Positions 31,080 to 42,470 of a stretch of DNA of 64,000 nucleotides are shown one piece after another (position 1 is the stretch's first letter; every line of letters starts with the position of its first letter). The notes under the pieces are model-generated. The model had not been told where the DNA came from and searched no databases. It saw nothing but the letters and a program-made list of their open reading frames with translations. Both the position numbers and the translations under genes were made by a program. The DNA is taken from the NCBI RefSeq assembly GCF_028640845.1, contig NC_080546.1:68167205-68231204 (forward strand), read 5' to 3'. Source of the DNA: Ahaetulla prasina. Taxonomy: Eukaryota; Chordata; Lepidosauria; Squamata; Colubridae.

Positions 31080-32290
31080 TGAGGGTTCCCTCTGACCTGC
31101 TTCATTCCCTTTCAGGTGGACATTCTCACACAGCACTTGTTTGCGCAGTGACCTTCCTTCCCACAATGGAAGCAGGCAACTGAGCACAGCAGGGCAGAGC
31201 AAGGTTTAGTTTCCCCCCTTCTACCTTCCAGCGGGGATCTCTTCCAGGAGCAGTTTGCACGGTACTGATTTCAAGCTTGGTCAATTTCTGCTTCCTCAGC
31301 CAAGACACACCAGATGTGCAGGCAGACTGGAGTTCCATGGGCAATGCAGGCATTGTACAGGTCATTGTTTAAGCCATTTTTGAACCAATTCACGAATATT
31401 TTCTCTGGCCAATCTATGTGGCAAGTGAGATCATGAAGCTCTTCAATGTACTCAGTGACTGGACGGCATCCCTGTCTGATGTGCCTTATGTGGTCTCTAG
31501 CCTTGTGGTTGGCTAGAGGGTCCTCAAATCTCCGTCTCAGGGCTATCATGAAATGGTTAAAGTTGCAGAGCTCCAGTGCCTCTGCATTATGGAGGCTCAC
31601 CATCCAACATACAACTGATCATTCTAGAGCCAGGGTGACAACCCTGATTTTGGCACCTTCTGTAGAGAGATCCCTCCCATACTCCTGCATGTAGGTCAGT
31701 ATGTGTGCGAGGAAAAGTCCCAGTTGCTGGGGATTCCCATTGAATTTGACGCCAAGAGGTGGCCTGGGTGGAAGCCTCTTTTCATCAAGTTGCAAGCCTT
31801 GCTTTGCATTGCGATGTCTCCTGGGCGGATCTTCCATGGTGGAAATGAGTTCATCAATATCCCCCGCAGTTTCATTGGTAGTCCCCTTTTGTACTCCTAA
31901 CTGGCCTGCAGCACAAGTCTGGATATCCTGGATCTGCATGCCATGGATGGCCTCCCTCATGAGGTTCATGGCTTCTCTCAGGAGTTGGTTGAGCCGGTCT
32001 GGGGCTTCTTCCAGTTTATCATTGCTATAAAAGTCTCTAATCCCCTGCTTCCAACCAGGTCATTGGCTCCCATGGGTGAGGTGACCTCTTTGGTTCTGCC
32101 ACCCCAACCTTCCATCTTCCCAACACCGATGGACTACCTCGAGCTGGCAGTGGTCCTTGAGGCAATGTTCTCCTTGACCCAGGCATTGAGGGCCTCAATT
32201 GAGATTTGGGGGGTGGGATTCTTCCCCCGTCTTCAGCTTCTTCGTGGTTACTGCCCTGGGCAGACATGGTGGGCACAGTCCCCACGGTAA
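31080..32290 (-). pseudogene. Gypsy B gag with CCHC zinc knuckle
   Basis: Minus-strand pieces are 32037-32285 (possible N-terminus), 31619-31969 (PPLGVKFNGNPQQLGLFLAH, a typical retrotransposon capsid start), 31271-31603 (FNHFMIALRRRFEDPLANHK, VTEYIEELHDLTCHIDW) and the knuckle at 31133-31174, which reads CFHCGKEGHCANKC (CX2CX4HX4C). Gag forms the particle that packages the element RNA. Frame changes between pieces show decay. A deletion joins the knuckle region directly to the RT part. Confidence 0.78.
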
Positions 32291-32299
32291 GGCTGTTAC

Positions 32300-32660
32300 C
32301 TCTCTGAGTTTATCAGTTTGCAGTTCTTGCCTAACGTAAGGTCTTGTCTCTCCAATCTTCCCAAGAAAGCAGGGCTCTTGAAACTGCAGTTGTTCCAAAA
32401 GGACCTTTTATTGAAAATTTGTGATAACAAGAGATCTAGGCAAGAATTGAAGCTTCTCACTTAAAACCAGCTATTTAAAGCAATGCTAACCAAACCTCTC
32501 CCACACTACAACATTGCAGGGAAACAGAAACAGAAACTTTCTATACAGATCATTCCATTCCTCCCCACTTCCTCCCACCAAAATGCCAGTGTCCCTGTAG
32601 AAATATCTGGAACCTGAAAGGTATTCTGGGATCTTAATAATATTCACAGACAATGAGACA
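32300..32660 (-). repeat. probable LTR of Gypsy B
   Basis: On the minus strand this region lies upstream of gag and has LTR-like signals in the right order: TTTAAATAG (TATA-like, about 32470-32480), then AATAAA at about 32404-32409, then a stretch leading into gag. There is no second copy in the window, so the ends are approximate. Confidence 0.5.
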
Positions 32661-32789
32661 ACATAGAGATACATATTAATTTACTAAATAATTTAAATAA
32701 TCTAAAATAATTTACTAACAGCATTCATGCATCTCAGTGTATAGTCTTGCCAGCTTGATCATGGAAGTTTCTTCAGACAATGCTGACTT

Positions 32790-32876
32790 CCTTGGCTAAG
32801 AAACAGAGATAAGGACCTCCCTCTAGAGTTGGACACAACTGGACAGGGCAAACCTTTACTCTTTACTTTTTACTTT
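32790..32876 (+). mobile_element. Bov-B-tailed SINE, 3' end remnant
   Basis: The text ctctagagttggacacaact followed by gacagggcaaacctttactc and an (actttt)-like run is the 3' tail of the same SINE type as 28286-28515, here on the plus strand. Only the tail is recognisable. Confidence 0.6.
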
Positions 32877-35331
32877 ATTCCTAAATGTACTTTCAGAAGA
32901 TTGGTTCATTTCTGGAAAAACTACAATAACCAGTTAGAGAAGGAGGACTACATTTTTTAGATTTAAGTGTATGTTACACATTCCTCAGAACCACCAAGAG
33001 GATCAAACTATAGAATTTTTATTATTTCAGGAGCTACAGTATAAATAACTTATGATAAATAGTACAAGAGCGCTTGATTTAGACATGAGTCAACTGAAAG
33101 TGTTTCAGAATCCTCTCTACCATCACATAATTAAAATGCTCTTTGCATAGCTATGGGGAAAAGGAACTAGACTACAATGCACAAACCTCAGTGCAAAACT
33201 ATTTTTGTATGTCATTTTTTTTTAGATTTTAATTTAAGTTTAATTTTTAAAAAAGCTATTGTTCTGGATACATTGGTCTCCTAGGTGGTGGGTTAAGCTC
33301 ACTGTTATGTGTTCAAATAACAACATTAGGATAAGATTGTTCTTGGAGACTCATATTCTTGATGAAGCCTTTGTTCTTCTGAATTGCACATCTGTGAGCT
33401 AGAAACTAACAGAAGAAAATAGCTATTGCATGATCTTACAGTAGCAAAAAAAAAAAAAAGGCACTATGAGGGTGGAAGCACATGCTGTCTTCCACCAAAT
33501 GTACTTAGCCCAAAGAACCTGCCTTTTTAATAAATGTGAGCATGTATTTCACTGTCAAAAGTTGTATTTGGAGAATTAATTTCAGCACGTATACTTATTT
33601 ATATGTTTAATTTCCACTGTAAATAAATATTGTTGAATGAACAAATCTAAATTTTAATAGTTTAATTCTACACATAAGACTACTGTTATATAAATATGCT
33701 TTTCTTTCTTTTTATGTGTTTGCAGGTATTTTTAATAAAATTTTAACATTTTTTGGTAAAGAACAATACTGGTCTTTTTTCAAATGGCTTGTGCTTTCCC
33801 ACAAAACAACAGCAGTATCTCTTCTTTCATATACTAAAAAAAATCATCTAAATTTAAAGCATTTGTTTCCATGGTATTAATATACGCTGTATAAAATAAA
33901 TATTTTACATTTTTTTTCCAGAATTATTTTGTTTTGGGCTGAAATTCCTTCTTGTCCAAGTAACATAACAAGGGAATGAAAAAAGATTCTGGCCAAACAT
34001 GATAAGAACAAATCATGCCTAAATAAAGAGCATGCAATAGTTACATGTAGTCCTTTATTAAATAAAGTCATTAAATGAAACCACAACTGTGCTTATGATT
34101 TTACTTCAGCTTTCCTTTGTTTTATAGACCTGAGAAGGTTGTAAATGTGAGGAATGCTTATAAAGTTAAGACAGTTTTTCATCACTGTCTTAACAGTGAA
34201 TGGTCTCTAAATAAGGCAGTTCCTAAACAAGAACTATCAGAAAACTTGGAATGATATGGTATATTTAAAAAACTAATTATTGACCCAAATCAGAGATGAA
34301 ATTATTGTATCACCTACTTATCTCTTCATATTCTTCTTTCTTGGGTTTATGATTATATATACACTTTGCATTAAGAGAATCTTACATGGTGCAGGGTGCA
34401 CGCAGGGCCCCCTAAATTAGATCCCAGTCAATAATTCTAGTCATGTATTCTCCCTTTTCTTTTTGTGTGTATGTTCCCTTATAGAGAATGCCAAAATCTG
34501 CTGTAGCAGGCCTACCATTTATCTTTCAACAATGAGGATATTTTCTCTCTTTCTGCTTAAGGAAGATTATTTTTTTCAAACTGATATGTCTGTTGAATGA
34601 CCATCAATATGTTATAAAGGATTCCAGATCATGAAAATATTCTTCCTCTGTGTAAATAAAGTGCTACACAGCTCTGTTCAAGAGAACTAAAATCCTGCCT
34701 GTAACAAGGAATTATCTTGCAAATTAATAGCAGTGGCTAAATTGTTGTTTTAAGCTTTACTCATCATCTCAGTAAGGAACTCCCTTTTTGTTCTGAGAAC
34801 ACAGTTTGAAAACTGTGGGAATGGCAAAGGAGAAAGAAGATAATTGCCTAGAATATGCATGTACATTATTCTTTGTACATTACAGGATGTCAAAATTCAG
34901 CATTTGTACATTTCAAAACCCAGGACTCAGAGGAAGAGGAAGAACCCATAAAATGTATCTCACTACAGTTCCAGGCAATTATTCACAATGAACAGAATAA
35001 TCCTAACTCGTAGACCTGTTTTGCTAATGAAAATTAGGATAGGACAGGCAAACTTTTCTGTCAGAGCAAAGGAGATTTTTCATACAACTTTATAACTACA
35101 AATCACTATACTGCTATTCTGGTCAGCCCTCAAAATAGAATATTTTACTAAGAGAACAGAGGAGGACCCTTCTATTCTCTCAAATGTCTATAATCTGTAA
35201 GGCTGAGCTTTCCATTACAGTCTTGAACTAATTCTTTTTGCACTGTTCTCACCCAAATGGTCATATATTCTTCAAATTATAAACTCAGCAAAAAGTAACT
35301 ATCTAAGCATTACATGATTGACAAAATCAAC
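32877..35331. other. AT-rich non-coding DNA (inferred GABRA2 intron)
   Basis: No repeat family, splice-flanked exon or conserved frame was recognised. The short frames are unremarkable, and a stretch of A at 33447-33460 is the only simple run. Some of this may be non-repetitive intron. Confidence 0.5.
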
Positions 35332-35597
35332 CTCTGGGCCTCTGTGGCTCAGACTGGTAAGACAGTCTGTTATTAACAGCAGCTGCTTGCAATTACTGCA
35401 GGTTCAAGCCCCACTAGGCCCAAGGTTGACTCAGCCTTCCATCCTTTATATGGTAGGTAAAACGAGGACCCAGATTGTTGGGGGCAATAAGTTGACTTTG
35501 TATATAATATACAAATGGATGAAGACTATTGCTTGACATAGTGTAAGCCGCCCTGAGTCTTCGGAGAAGGGCGGGATATAAGTGCAAATAAAAAAAA
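35332..35597 (+). mobile_element. tRNA-derived SINE with L2-like tail
   Basis: The head ggcctctgtggctcagactgg matches the RNA polymerase III A box (tggctcagactgg), and ggttcaagcccc at 35401-35412 matches the B box, so the head is tRNA-like. The 3' end gccgccctgagtcttcggag with the paired aagggcggg is a hairpin. The same hairpin closes the L2 LINE at 38456-38483, so this SINE very probably uses the L2 machinery. An A-rich tail (35587-35597) ends it. Confidence 0.8.
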
Positions 35598-36745
35598 ACC
35601 ATCAAAGAACTGAACAACTGTATATAGAAACTGTGTATAGAAATATTTGATCGCTCTTGTAATAGTTTTACAGCAAATCTACCATATGATCAGGAAAAGC
35701 TGGCATAGCCATATCTCAAATAAAGAGTTGTTCAGTTTCTGTGTAGGAACTCCACACAAGACAAATAGAGACAACAGAAGATAAGAAAACAGGAAGTTTA
35801 AGTCAGTAAGTAGTCGTCTAGGAGGCATCCAGAAGAAGAGACGAGGTTCTACACTCTGTCTTTAATCCAGCCAAAGAACACTTGTTAACAAAAGTCTATC
35901 TACACCACTGGCTACAATTCTTGGTAAACAATATTCTTGCATGTTATTTTTAATATAGTAAAGATTTGTGAATCATCATTTATTCATACAGTGATGCCAG
36001 AAATAATCACAAGAGGTAGAGATGTATCAGCCTGTTATTTTATTGTTAAATCAATACACAGTTACCTGAACAGCAAGGTCAATGTTTAGACTTTTTCCAG
36101 ACTCAAATGCAAAATTTTGATGCAACATACAGAAATAATTATTTCTCCAACCTACTGACACTTTAGGACTAAATGATTGCAATTTTTTTTCTCCTAAATT
36201 AGTTTTCTCTTGTTCTAGCTATTAAAAATATAAACTGCATATTCATTTAATTTTTTTTTGCTGCTGCTGTTTCTAATGTATGTGACAACAAAGGTTTTGA
36301 AAAAAGTTTTCAAGTTTCGAAGTGTGCTTTTGCTGTTGCAACCATTATTGCTTCTGTGCTTGCCAACAAATGAGATGGGAGGGGAAAGGGGAGATGGAAT
36401 GTAGACTCCAGACATCAAGAAGAAAGCCATGAGAACCAAGGACACTTCAGCAGGTGTTTGCTAAAGTCAAAGACTTTTTCCCATAAAAATACAATAAGAC
36501 TCAATTGGACAATGTGACCTGGGCTAATGTGGGGAGGTAGAATCTATACTTTCTGAGGAAATTAGACAAATCTGGCTTTGCCGTCATCTGTGCTAAAATG
36601 GTGTACTCAATAAAATTTTGCATTAGTACATAGGATTGTCTTGGCCGTGTTTGCTTTAGTTGGATTTGTCAGTTGGAATGTTGACAAAAGTACTATATCG
36701 TGCCTATATATTTCAGCCAACTGAGAAGTTTATCCATGAGTGAGT
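35598..36745. other. non-coding DNA, no element recognised
   Basis: AT-rich sequence without a coding frame of note. I see no splice-flanked exon and no recognised repeat. Confidence 0.5.
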
Positions 36746-37113
36746 ACAGGTATTCCTTTGTTTACAATTATTCATTTAGTAACCATTCATAGTTACAAGA
36801 GCACTTAGGACAAAAATACTTAGGCCCAGTCCTCATACTTATGACTGTCAAATCATCTCTATAATGACATGATCAAAATTTCAGAACTTGGTAAATAGCA
36901 TGTTCTAGGGCCATGTGATCCCCATTTATGAGCTTGCCACTATCTTGCCAGATAGTTTCCACACAGGTCAATGTAGAAAGCCAGATTTGCTTAATAATTA
37001 CAATGATTTAACAACTGTGACAAAAAAAATTGGGCCTGACTCACTTAACAACCATGTTGCTTAGCAGCAGAGATTTTGGTCCCAATTGCAATTGTCGGTT
37101 GAGGACCACCCAT
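36746..37113. mobile_element. non-autonomous DNA transposon (MITE) with terminal inverted ends
   Basis: The left end (acaggtattcctttgtttac) is a decayed inverted match of the right end (gtcggttgaggaccaccc). The interior contains the repeated motif seen in related squamate elements (ttaacaactgtgac, ttaacaaccatg, ttagcagcag). There is no coding capacity. The superfamily is not certain. Confidence 0.55.
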
Positions 37114-37525
37114 ATGTGTGTATCAAATCACCATATTTCTTTACCATTTAGGCTACATCAGGATATTGTCAACTCACAAAGCATCCCTGACCTGCTCTCA
37201 AGTTGACATAGGCAAGGGGGATGGGAAACTGACGAAACAGCATGGCAGCCAAAAACAGAAGCACATTCCAGACATATCTCTCTCAAGGCTGTCTCCCAGG
37301 GTCACCCACAGAGGCCGGAGAGGAGTGATCTCTACAACCCGCAAAATTGCTACGTTGGCAAATATGATTGATGACACACCCTGAGGGGACGGGGGAAACA
37401 GGGTCATGATTGGGGCATAAATTATGTGGGGTCAGAGTTGGCCTCACTTGGAACATGCTGACATGAAGCTCCTAATAAAGAACTGGATTTCTTTTGAAGC
37501 TTGGCTTGAGGTTCATGATTTAATT

Positions 37526-38306
37526 GTGTTTGGAAGCCGTACGGGTCTGGATGGGGAGGAACAGGCTCAAGCTCAATCCCTCCAAGACGGAGTGGCTGTG
37601 GATGCCGGCACCCCGATACAGTCAGCTGCAGCCGCAGCTGACTGTTGGGGGCGAGTTATTGGCCCCAAAGGAGGGAATGCGCAACTTGGGTGTTCTCCTG
37701 GATGTACAGTTGTCGTTTGAAGATCATTTGGCGGCCGTCTCCAGGAGAGCCTTTCACCAGGTTCACCTGGTTCGCCAGTTGCGCCCCTTCCTTGATCGGG
37801 ATGCCCTATGCACAGTCACTCATGCTCTTGTTACCTCCCGCCTGGATTATTGCAATGCTCTCTACATGGGGCTCCCCTTGAGATGCACTCAGAGGCTTCA
37901 GTTGGTCCAGAATGCAGCTGCGCGGGTGATAGAGGGAGTCTCACGTAGCTCCCATGTGACACCTCTCCTGCACAGACTGCACTGGCTTCCTGTTGTCTTT
38001 CGGGTGCATTTCAAGGTTTTGGTTACCACCTTTAAAGCGCTACATGGCTTGGGGCCTGCGTATTTACGGGACTGCCTGCTGTTACCTCATGCCTCCCACC
38101 GACCCGTACGCTCACACAGAGAGGGCCTTCTCAGGGTGCTGTCCGCCAGACAATGTCGGCTGGCGGCCCCCAGGGGAAGATCCTTCTCTGTGGGGGCTCC
38201 TACTCTTTGGAATGAACTTCCCCCTGGTTTACGTCAAATACCTGACCTTCGGACCTTTCGCCGCGAACTGAAAACATATCTGTTTGTTCGCGCGGGGCTT
38301 TCTTAA
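37526..38306 (+). pseudogene. L2 ORF2 C-terminal part, open over 260 residues
   Basis: The frame reads without a stop from within the RT (VWMGRNRLKLNPSKTEWLWM) through GELLAPKEGMRNLGVLLDVQ, SRLDYCNALYMGLPLR, LQLVQNAAARVIE, LHWLPVVFRVHFKVL, HRPVRSHREGLLRV and LFVRAGLS. An unbroken frame suggests it is the youngest L2 piece in the window. The upstream catalytic core is missing because of 5' truncation. Confidence 0.85.
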
Positions 38307-38524
38307 ATTGTCTAGATTTTAAATTTTAAATTTCATTTAGTTTTAATTTGGGGTCTTTTAGATTTTTAACTATTTTAATTTCGGCCACATTGTATAATAA
38401 GTTTTTTAATTTACTTTTAACTGTAGATTGTTTCTTTTTTACCTTGGCTGTACACCGCCCTGAGTCCTTTGGGAGAAGGGCGGTTTATAAATCTAATAAA
38501 ATAATAAATAAATAAATAAATAAA
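37526..38524 (+). mobile_element. L2 LINE 3' end inserted in the LTR
   Basis: This 5'-truncated L2 covers the RT end and C-terminal domain. Its 3' tail (caccgccctgagtcctttgg, then an aagggcgg match and an (aataaa)n run to 38524) is complete. The 5-mer taatt occurs on both sides (37521-37525 and 38525-38529). Confidence 0.85.
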
Positions 38525-38576
38525 TAATTAGGGCATCCATCAGAACCCTGACAGCAAGCCAACTCTCTCAAAACTA

Positions 38577-40130
38577 ATGAAAATTACTGGGACTCCTGAG
38601 CCCCAGGCTCTCCAGTCACTCCCCAACCCCTGGGGTGTGTGGAGAGAAACTCAGGGCGACCATGGCAGTGGGCAGACTATCGGAAGAGAGCCTGCTCCAA
38701 GTGACCCAGAGAGAGGCATAACTTGCCTCCAACCAGGGATTTCCAGGACCCAGCAGCCTAATCGTAACCTGAGTGCAGCTCTCCCTGACCATCAAAGCCG
38801 AGATGCCCGCCCCAGCAACTGAAGCAAAAAGGGATGAGTATTGGTGGAAAAGAATCCCTAAAGCAACTGAGTTCGAGTTCCCCCACCCTAATGCCCAGAA
38901 GGGGAGAAGGCCCCTAAGCGAGCTAGGAAGAGTGGATTGGATGTGGGATTGGGCACAGGCCAGGCTCCCAAAGCCCATGACGGAACCCCTGGGGAGATCT
39001 ATAGAGCAGCTGAGGGAGTAATTTGACCAGGCCACCCTTTGTGATGAGGGGCCATCATGCCGCCCAAAAAAGAGGGAAGTTGCAACTGAGCCCTTTGAAG
39101 TGAGGAGATGCAGATGGAAATGCAGCCCCCCCTTCTCCACCCACCAGAAGGAGAAGGAGCCTGAGGCTGCAGCCAGTGCCTCCTCAACACAACAGGCAAG
39201 CTGCCCAAGGCAGACCACCCGTCTCTATGAACTAGAGCCGAGGAAGATGGCCAGCCACAGCAAGCACAGGTTTACAGGGGCTGACATGAGGAGGGAGGAG
39301 CAGTGCTGAATGAACCACCCTGCTTCAAGGGAAAATTTGATGGAGACTCATATCAGCTGGCTCTATTCCTTGATTCAGCTGCGATCCACCTAGAGTGCTA
39401 TGGACACCTCTATCCATCTCACAGAGCCATGGTTAATACCATTGCCAAGGGGCTAGAGGGAGAAGCAAGGGAATGGCTAGCAGCCTTCCACAAGAAGATA
39501 GTTCCTCCCCCTCCCCAACTGTAAGATGTAGACTATTTCCTACAACAGTTAGAGGCCAGATTTGAGGAGGTGGAAGAGGATCCATATGCGGAAGATGAGC
39601 TCAAAAACCTAAAGCAGAGGGGGTGACCCATTAAGGAACACATCCATGAGTTCAGGAGAGTCATGGGGAAGCTACCCCCGTTGCCGGAGTGGCTGTTAGT
39701 TCATTTTTTCAGAACAAGCCTGGAGAAGCAAATTGCCCAGGTAACTGTCTATCAAGACATCCTGAATCGACTCTCTGAGTAGTTCTGAGCAGCAATAAAA
39801 GTCGACGGTGGATTGTGCGCCAACGACATGAGAAAGCAACCAGACACCAAAGAGAGAGATCAACCAGACCAGAGACCATCCAGCTGATGGAGAGCTACAG
39901 TACCACAGCTGGCCCCAAAACCAACTCTCCCACAAAATCAGCTGAAATGCTACAGATGCGGGGGGATAGACCACATGGCATCAGCATGTGCGACCCCATC
40001 CCTGAAACAAAGCCAGACCCACCACCCAGGGCACGACCAGAGCGAGGCCCCAGGTGTGCACTGACATGTCCTGAAAAGCCCTCCAGGCTGCAGAGGTACC
40101 TCCCCACCCAGCCGAAGGGGGGGGGGGACT
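38577..40130 (+). pseudogene. Gypsy A gag with zinc knuckle
   Basis: A possible start is at 38577. The capsid-like part is at 39303-39600 (FKGKFDGDSYQLALFLDSAA, REWLAAFHK, then LEARFEEVEEDPYAEDELKN after a stop at about 39522). The zinc knuckle CYRCGGIDHMASAC (CX2CX4HX4C) is at 39948-39989. Stops and frame changes are spread along the gene, so no gag protein is expected. The family resembles the capsid of Gypsy B. Confidence 0.8.
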
Positions 40131-40229
40131 CCAGCCAATGATGACCAGTCGTTGGATTCCTCTGACAGCGAGGACAAGGGAAAAAATGACCCAATGGTGA
40201 GTGAACCAGTCCACCCTTTCATTTTCCCA

Positions 40230-41860
40230 ATACACCTCAGAGCCGAAAAATGGGAATCCAGGAGACTTTTCAAGCCCTAATAGACTCAGGCTGCACTAGA
40301 TGCTTGATCAACCTAACCACAGTCCTGAAACTAGGGATTAGAGTGAAAAGGCTAGCCCACATGATCAGGTTCGAATAGGTTGATGGGTCCCTATTGGGGA
40401 GAGCCTATGCCACCCACCTGACCAAACCAGTGAAGCTCCAGCTAGAGAATCACTTGGAAGCAATTTGATTCATAATAGCCCCCAAAATGACAGATGAAGT
40501 CATACTGGGACTCTCCTAGCTAGACAAGTGGGGACCATCTGGTGGCAAGGGGGCAGCCAAATGCTGAGGATAACAAAGGGACTCCAACACACCCCCCCCC
40601 ACACCAGCAAATAGAAGCAAAGGGAACCATCCCAAAGGGCCACCAGAACTGGCAGCCACCTCCAACAAAACCCCAGGGCCGAACAGATCCTGAGACAATA
40701 TCAGGACCTCGCTGAAGTATTCAGCGAGGCCAAGTGCGATGTCCTACCTCCCCACCATGAGACACACTACACCATTGAAATCATCCCTGGGGCAAAACTA
40801 CTCAAACCCAAACTGTATGCCATGACGCTTCTGGAAATGCAAGAAATGCGCAAATACATAGACAAAAACCTAGCAAGGAGGTTCATCGAATCAGCCAAAC
40901 CACAGGTTGCAACCCCAGTCCTATTCAAATAAAAAAAGATGGAACTATGAGATTGTGCATGGATTTTACAGCAATAAATTATGGGTGTGTACACTACCTA
41001 TGCCCCCTCCCTCTCATGAAGGACATGCTATCTCACCTAGCCAAGGGAAAAGTTTTTACCAAATTAGACTTCAGAGAAGCATACTACTGAGCATGCATCA
41101 GGGAGGGAGATGAATAGAAAAGCATTCAACTGCCCCATAGGGAGCTTCCAATTCAAAGTGATGCCTTTCGGACTGTGAGGGGGTCCAGCAGTGTTCATGT
41201 AGCTAATAAATGAAATGCTGCATAAGCACCTCTATAAGAGAGTCCTTGTCTACCTGTATGACATCCTCATCTACACTGGTACTATGAACCACCACATATC
41301 CTAGTCCGTCAGGTACTGGAAAAATTTCTGGCAGCCAACCTGTATGTCAAGCTATCAAAATGTGAATTTCACCGCACAGCTAGACTATCTGGGGTACCAA
41401 GTGTCAAATCAGGGCATAGAGATGGACCCAGCCAAAGTACAAGCCACCCTAAGCTGGCAACCTCCTCGCACCTGCAGACAGCTACAAAGCTTCCTAAGGC
41501 TTTGCAAATTTCTACAGGAAATTCATCCCATCCTTTACAAAAATTGCCAAACCCATGATGGACCTCCTAAAGACAGTGGGCCCAGAGATGAAACCCCACC
41601 CGGGACAACCCCTAAAGTGGGACTTAACCTGCCAAAATGCATTTGAAACACTAAAAGAAGTATTTGCAAAGGAACCGGTGCTGAAGCATCCTGACCCCAA
41701 ACAACCCTTCATCATTCAAGCAGACGACAGTGACATGGCAGTGGGAGCAGTGATACTCCAAAGAAATAGCCAAGGAAACCTACAGCTCTGCGCTTACACC
41801 TCCTGCAAGCTCATGGACACAGAAAGGTGATGGGCCATATGGGAAAAAGAGGCTTTTGCA
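40230..41860 (+). pseudogene. Gypsy A pol: protease, reverse transcriptase, start of RNase H
   Basis: The protease active site LIDSGCTRCLI is at about 40278-40310. The RT follows (IIPGAKLLKPKLYAMTLLEM, then FTKLDFREAYY after frame changes, VLVYLYDILIY at 41245-41275, LSKCEFH). The catalytic YLDD is YLYD at 41251-41262, so the enzyme is dead. RNase H starts in the frame 41555-41830 with WDLTCQNAFETLKEVFAKEP, FIIQADDSDMAVGAVILQ and CAYTSCKLMDTER. Its last bases run into a MITE at 41861 and continue at 42471. Confidence 0.88.
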
Positions 41861-42462
41861 CAATGGTGAAATCTGAACCAGTTTACTACTGGCTCGCTGG
41901 CTGTGCATGTGTGCAGAGCACGTGCAGTGTGCATCATACACCAAATGCAAGGTGCCCATGCACGTGCAGTGCATGCCAAAAGGAGGCATGGGGTAAGTAG
42001 AACAGCTTGTGTGGGGGGGTGATCAGCTGTGGTGCGATCTTTTTTAAAAACTTTTAAAAGCATTTTTTTTTCAACCTATTCAGCCAAATAGGTTGTTAAA
42101 AATGCTTTTAAAAGTAAAAAGAAGGCTCTGACGATCAGACAGCTCAGCTGGGATCGTCAGACCCTTTTCCTACCTTTTAAATGCATTTTTACAACCTATT
42201 AGGCTGAATAGGTTGTAAAAAACCTTTTAAAAGTAAAAAAAGGCTCTGATGATTGCACGACTCAGCTGTGATCGTAAGAGCCTCTTTTCTACCTTTTAAA
42301 TGCATTTTTTAAAAGAAATGGCAAGCAGGGAAGCAGGTGACCTGGCATTCGGTGGGCATGGGTGGGGGGGGCAGGGATTTTTGCTACCAGTTCTCTGAAC
42401 CACCCGCTGCCATCGCTACCGAATCAGCCGATCCAGTCCAAACCAGGAGCTTTTCACCCCTG
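41861..42462. mobile_element. hAT-like MITE inserted in the Gypsy A RNase H
   Basis: The ends caatggtgaaatctgaacca and (reverse complement of the right end) caggggtgaaaagctcctgg are inverted matches. The flanks cttttgca (41853-41860) and cttttgtg (42463-42470) form an 8-bp duplication with six matches, as expected for hAT elements. Inside, a unit of roughly 130-140 bp with the inverted pair aacctatt/aataggtt is present twice (about 42065-42180 and 42190-42310). The pol text reads on across it (EKEAFA before, VRWALLTW after). Confidence 0.8.
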
Positions 42463-42470
42463 CTTTTGTG

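Larger units (their letters stand above)
30511..32660 (-). mobile_element. Ty3/Gypsy retrotransposon B, partial (LTR, gag, part of RT)
   Basis: On the minus strand the order is LTR (about 32660-32300), gag (about 32290-31100) and then a reverse-transcriptase piece ending at 30520. Protease, RNase H, integrase and the 3' LTR are missing. Protein similarity to the chromovirus at 37.2-44.6 kb is clear (IDYLGYRFSPQGVEMD against LDYLGYQVSNQGIEMD), but the DNA differs, so this is a related but separate family. Confidence 0.75.
37167..38553 (+). repeat. 5' LTR of Gypsy A (split by L2)
   Basis: LTR sequence lies at 37167-37525 and 38530-38553; 37526-38524 is an inserted L2. It aligns along its length to the 3' LTR at 44266-44640. 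Visible differences between the LTRs are numerous (for example acagaggccgg against acagcaaccag), so the insertion is not recent. Confidence 0.92.

Noticed and set aside
31701..32290. Plus-strand open frames of 109 and 115 residues
   Set aside because: They are antisense to the Gypsy B gag, which shows a clear capsid and zinc-knuckle sequence on the minus strand.
30511..32660. Gypsy B interpreted as an infectious endogenous retrovirus
   Set aside because: No envelope gene, a Ty3/Gypsy-type RT and a lost catalytic Asp; it is a defective LTR retrotransposon.
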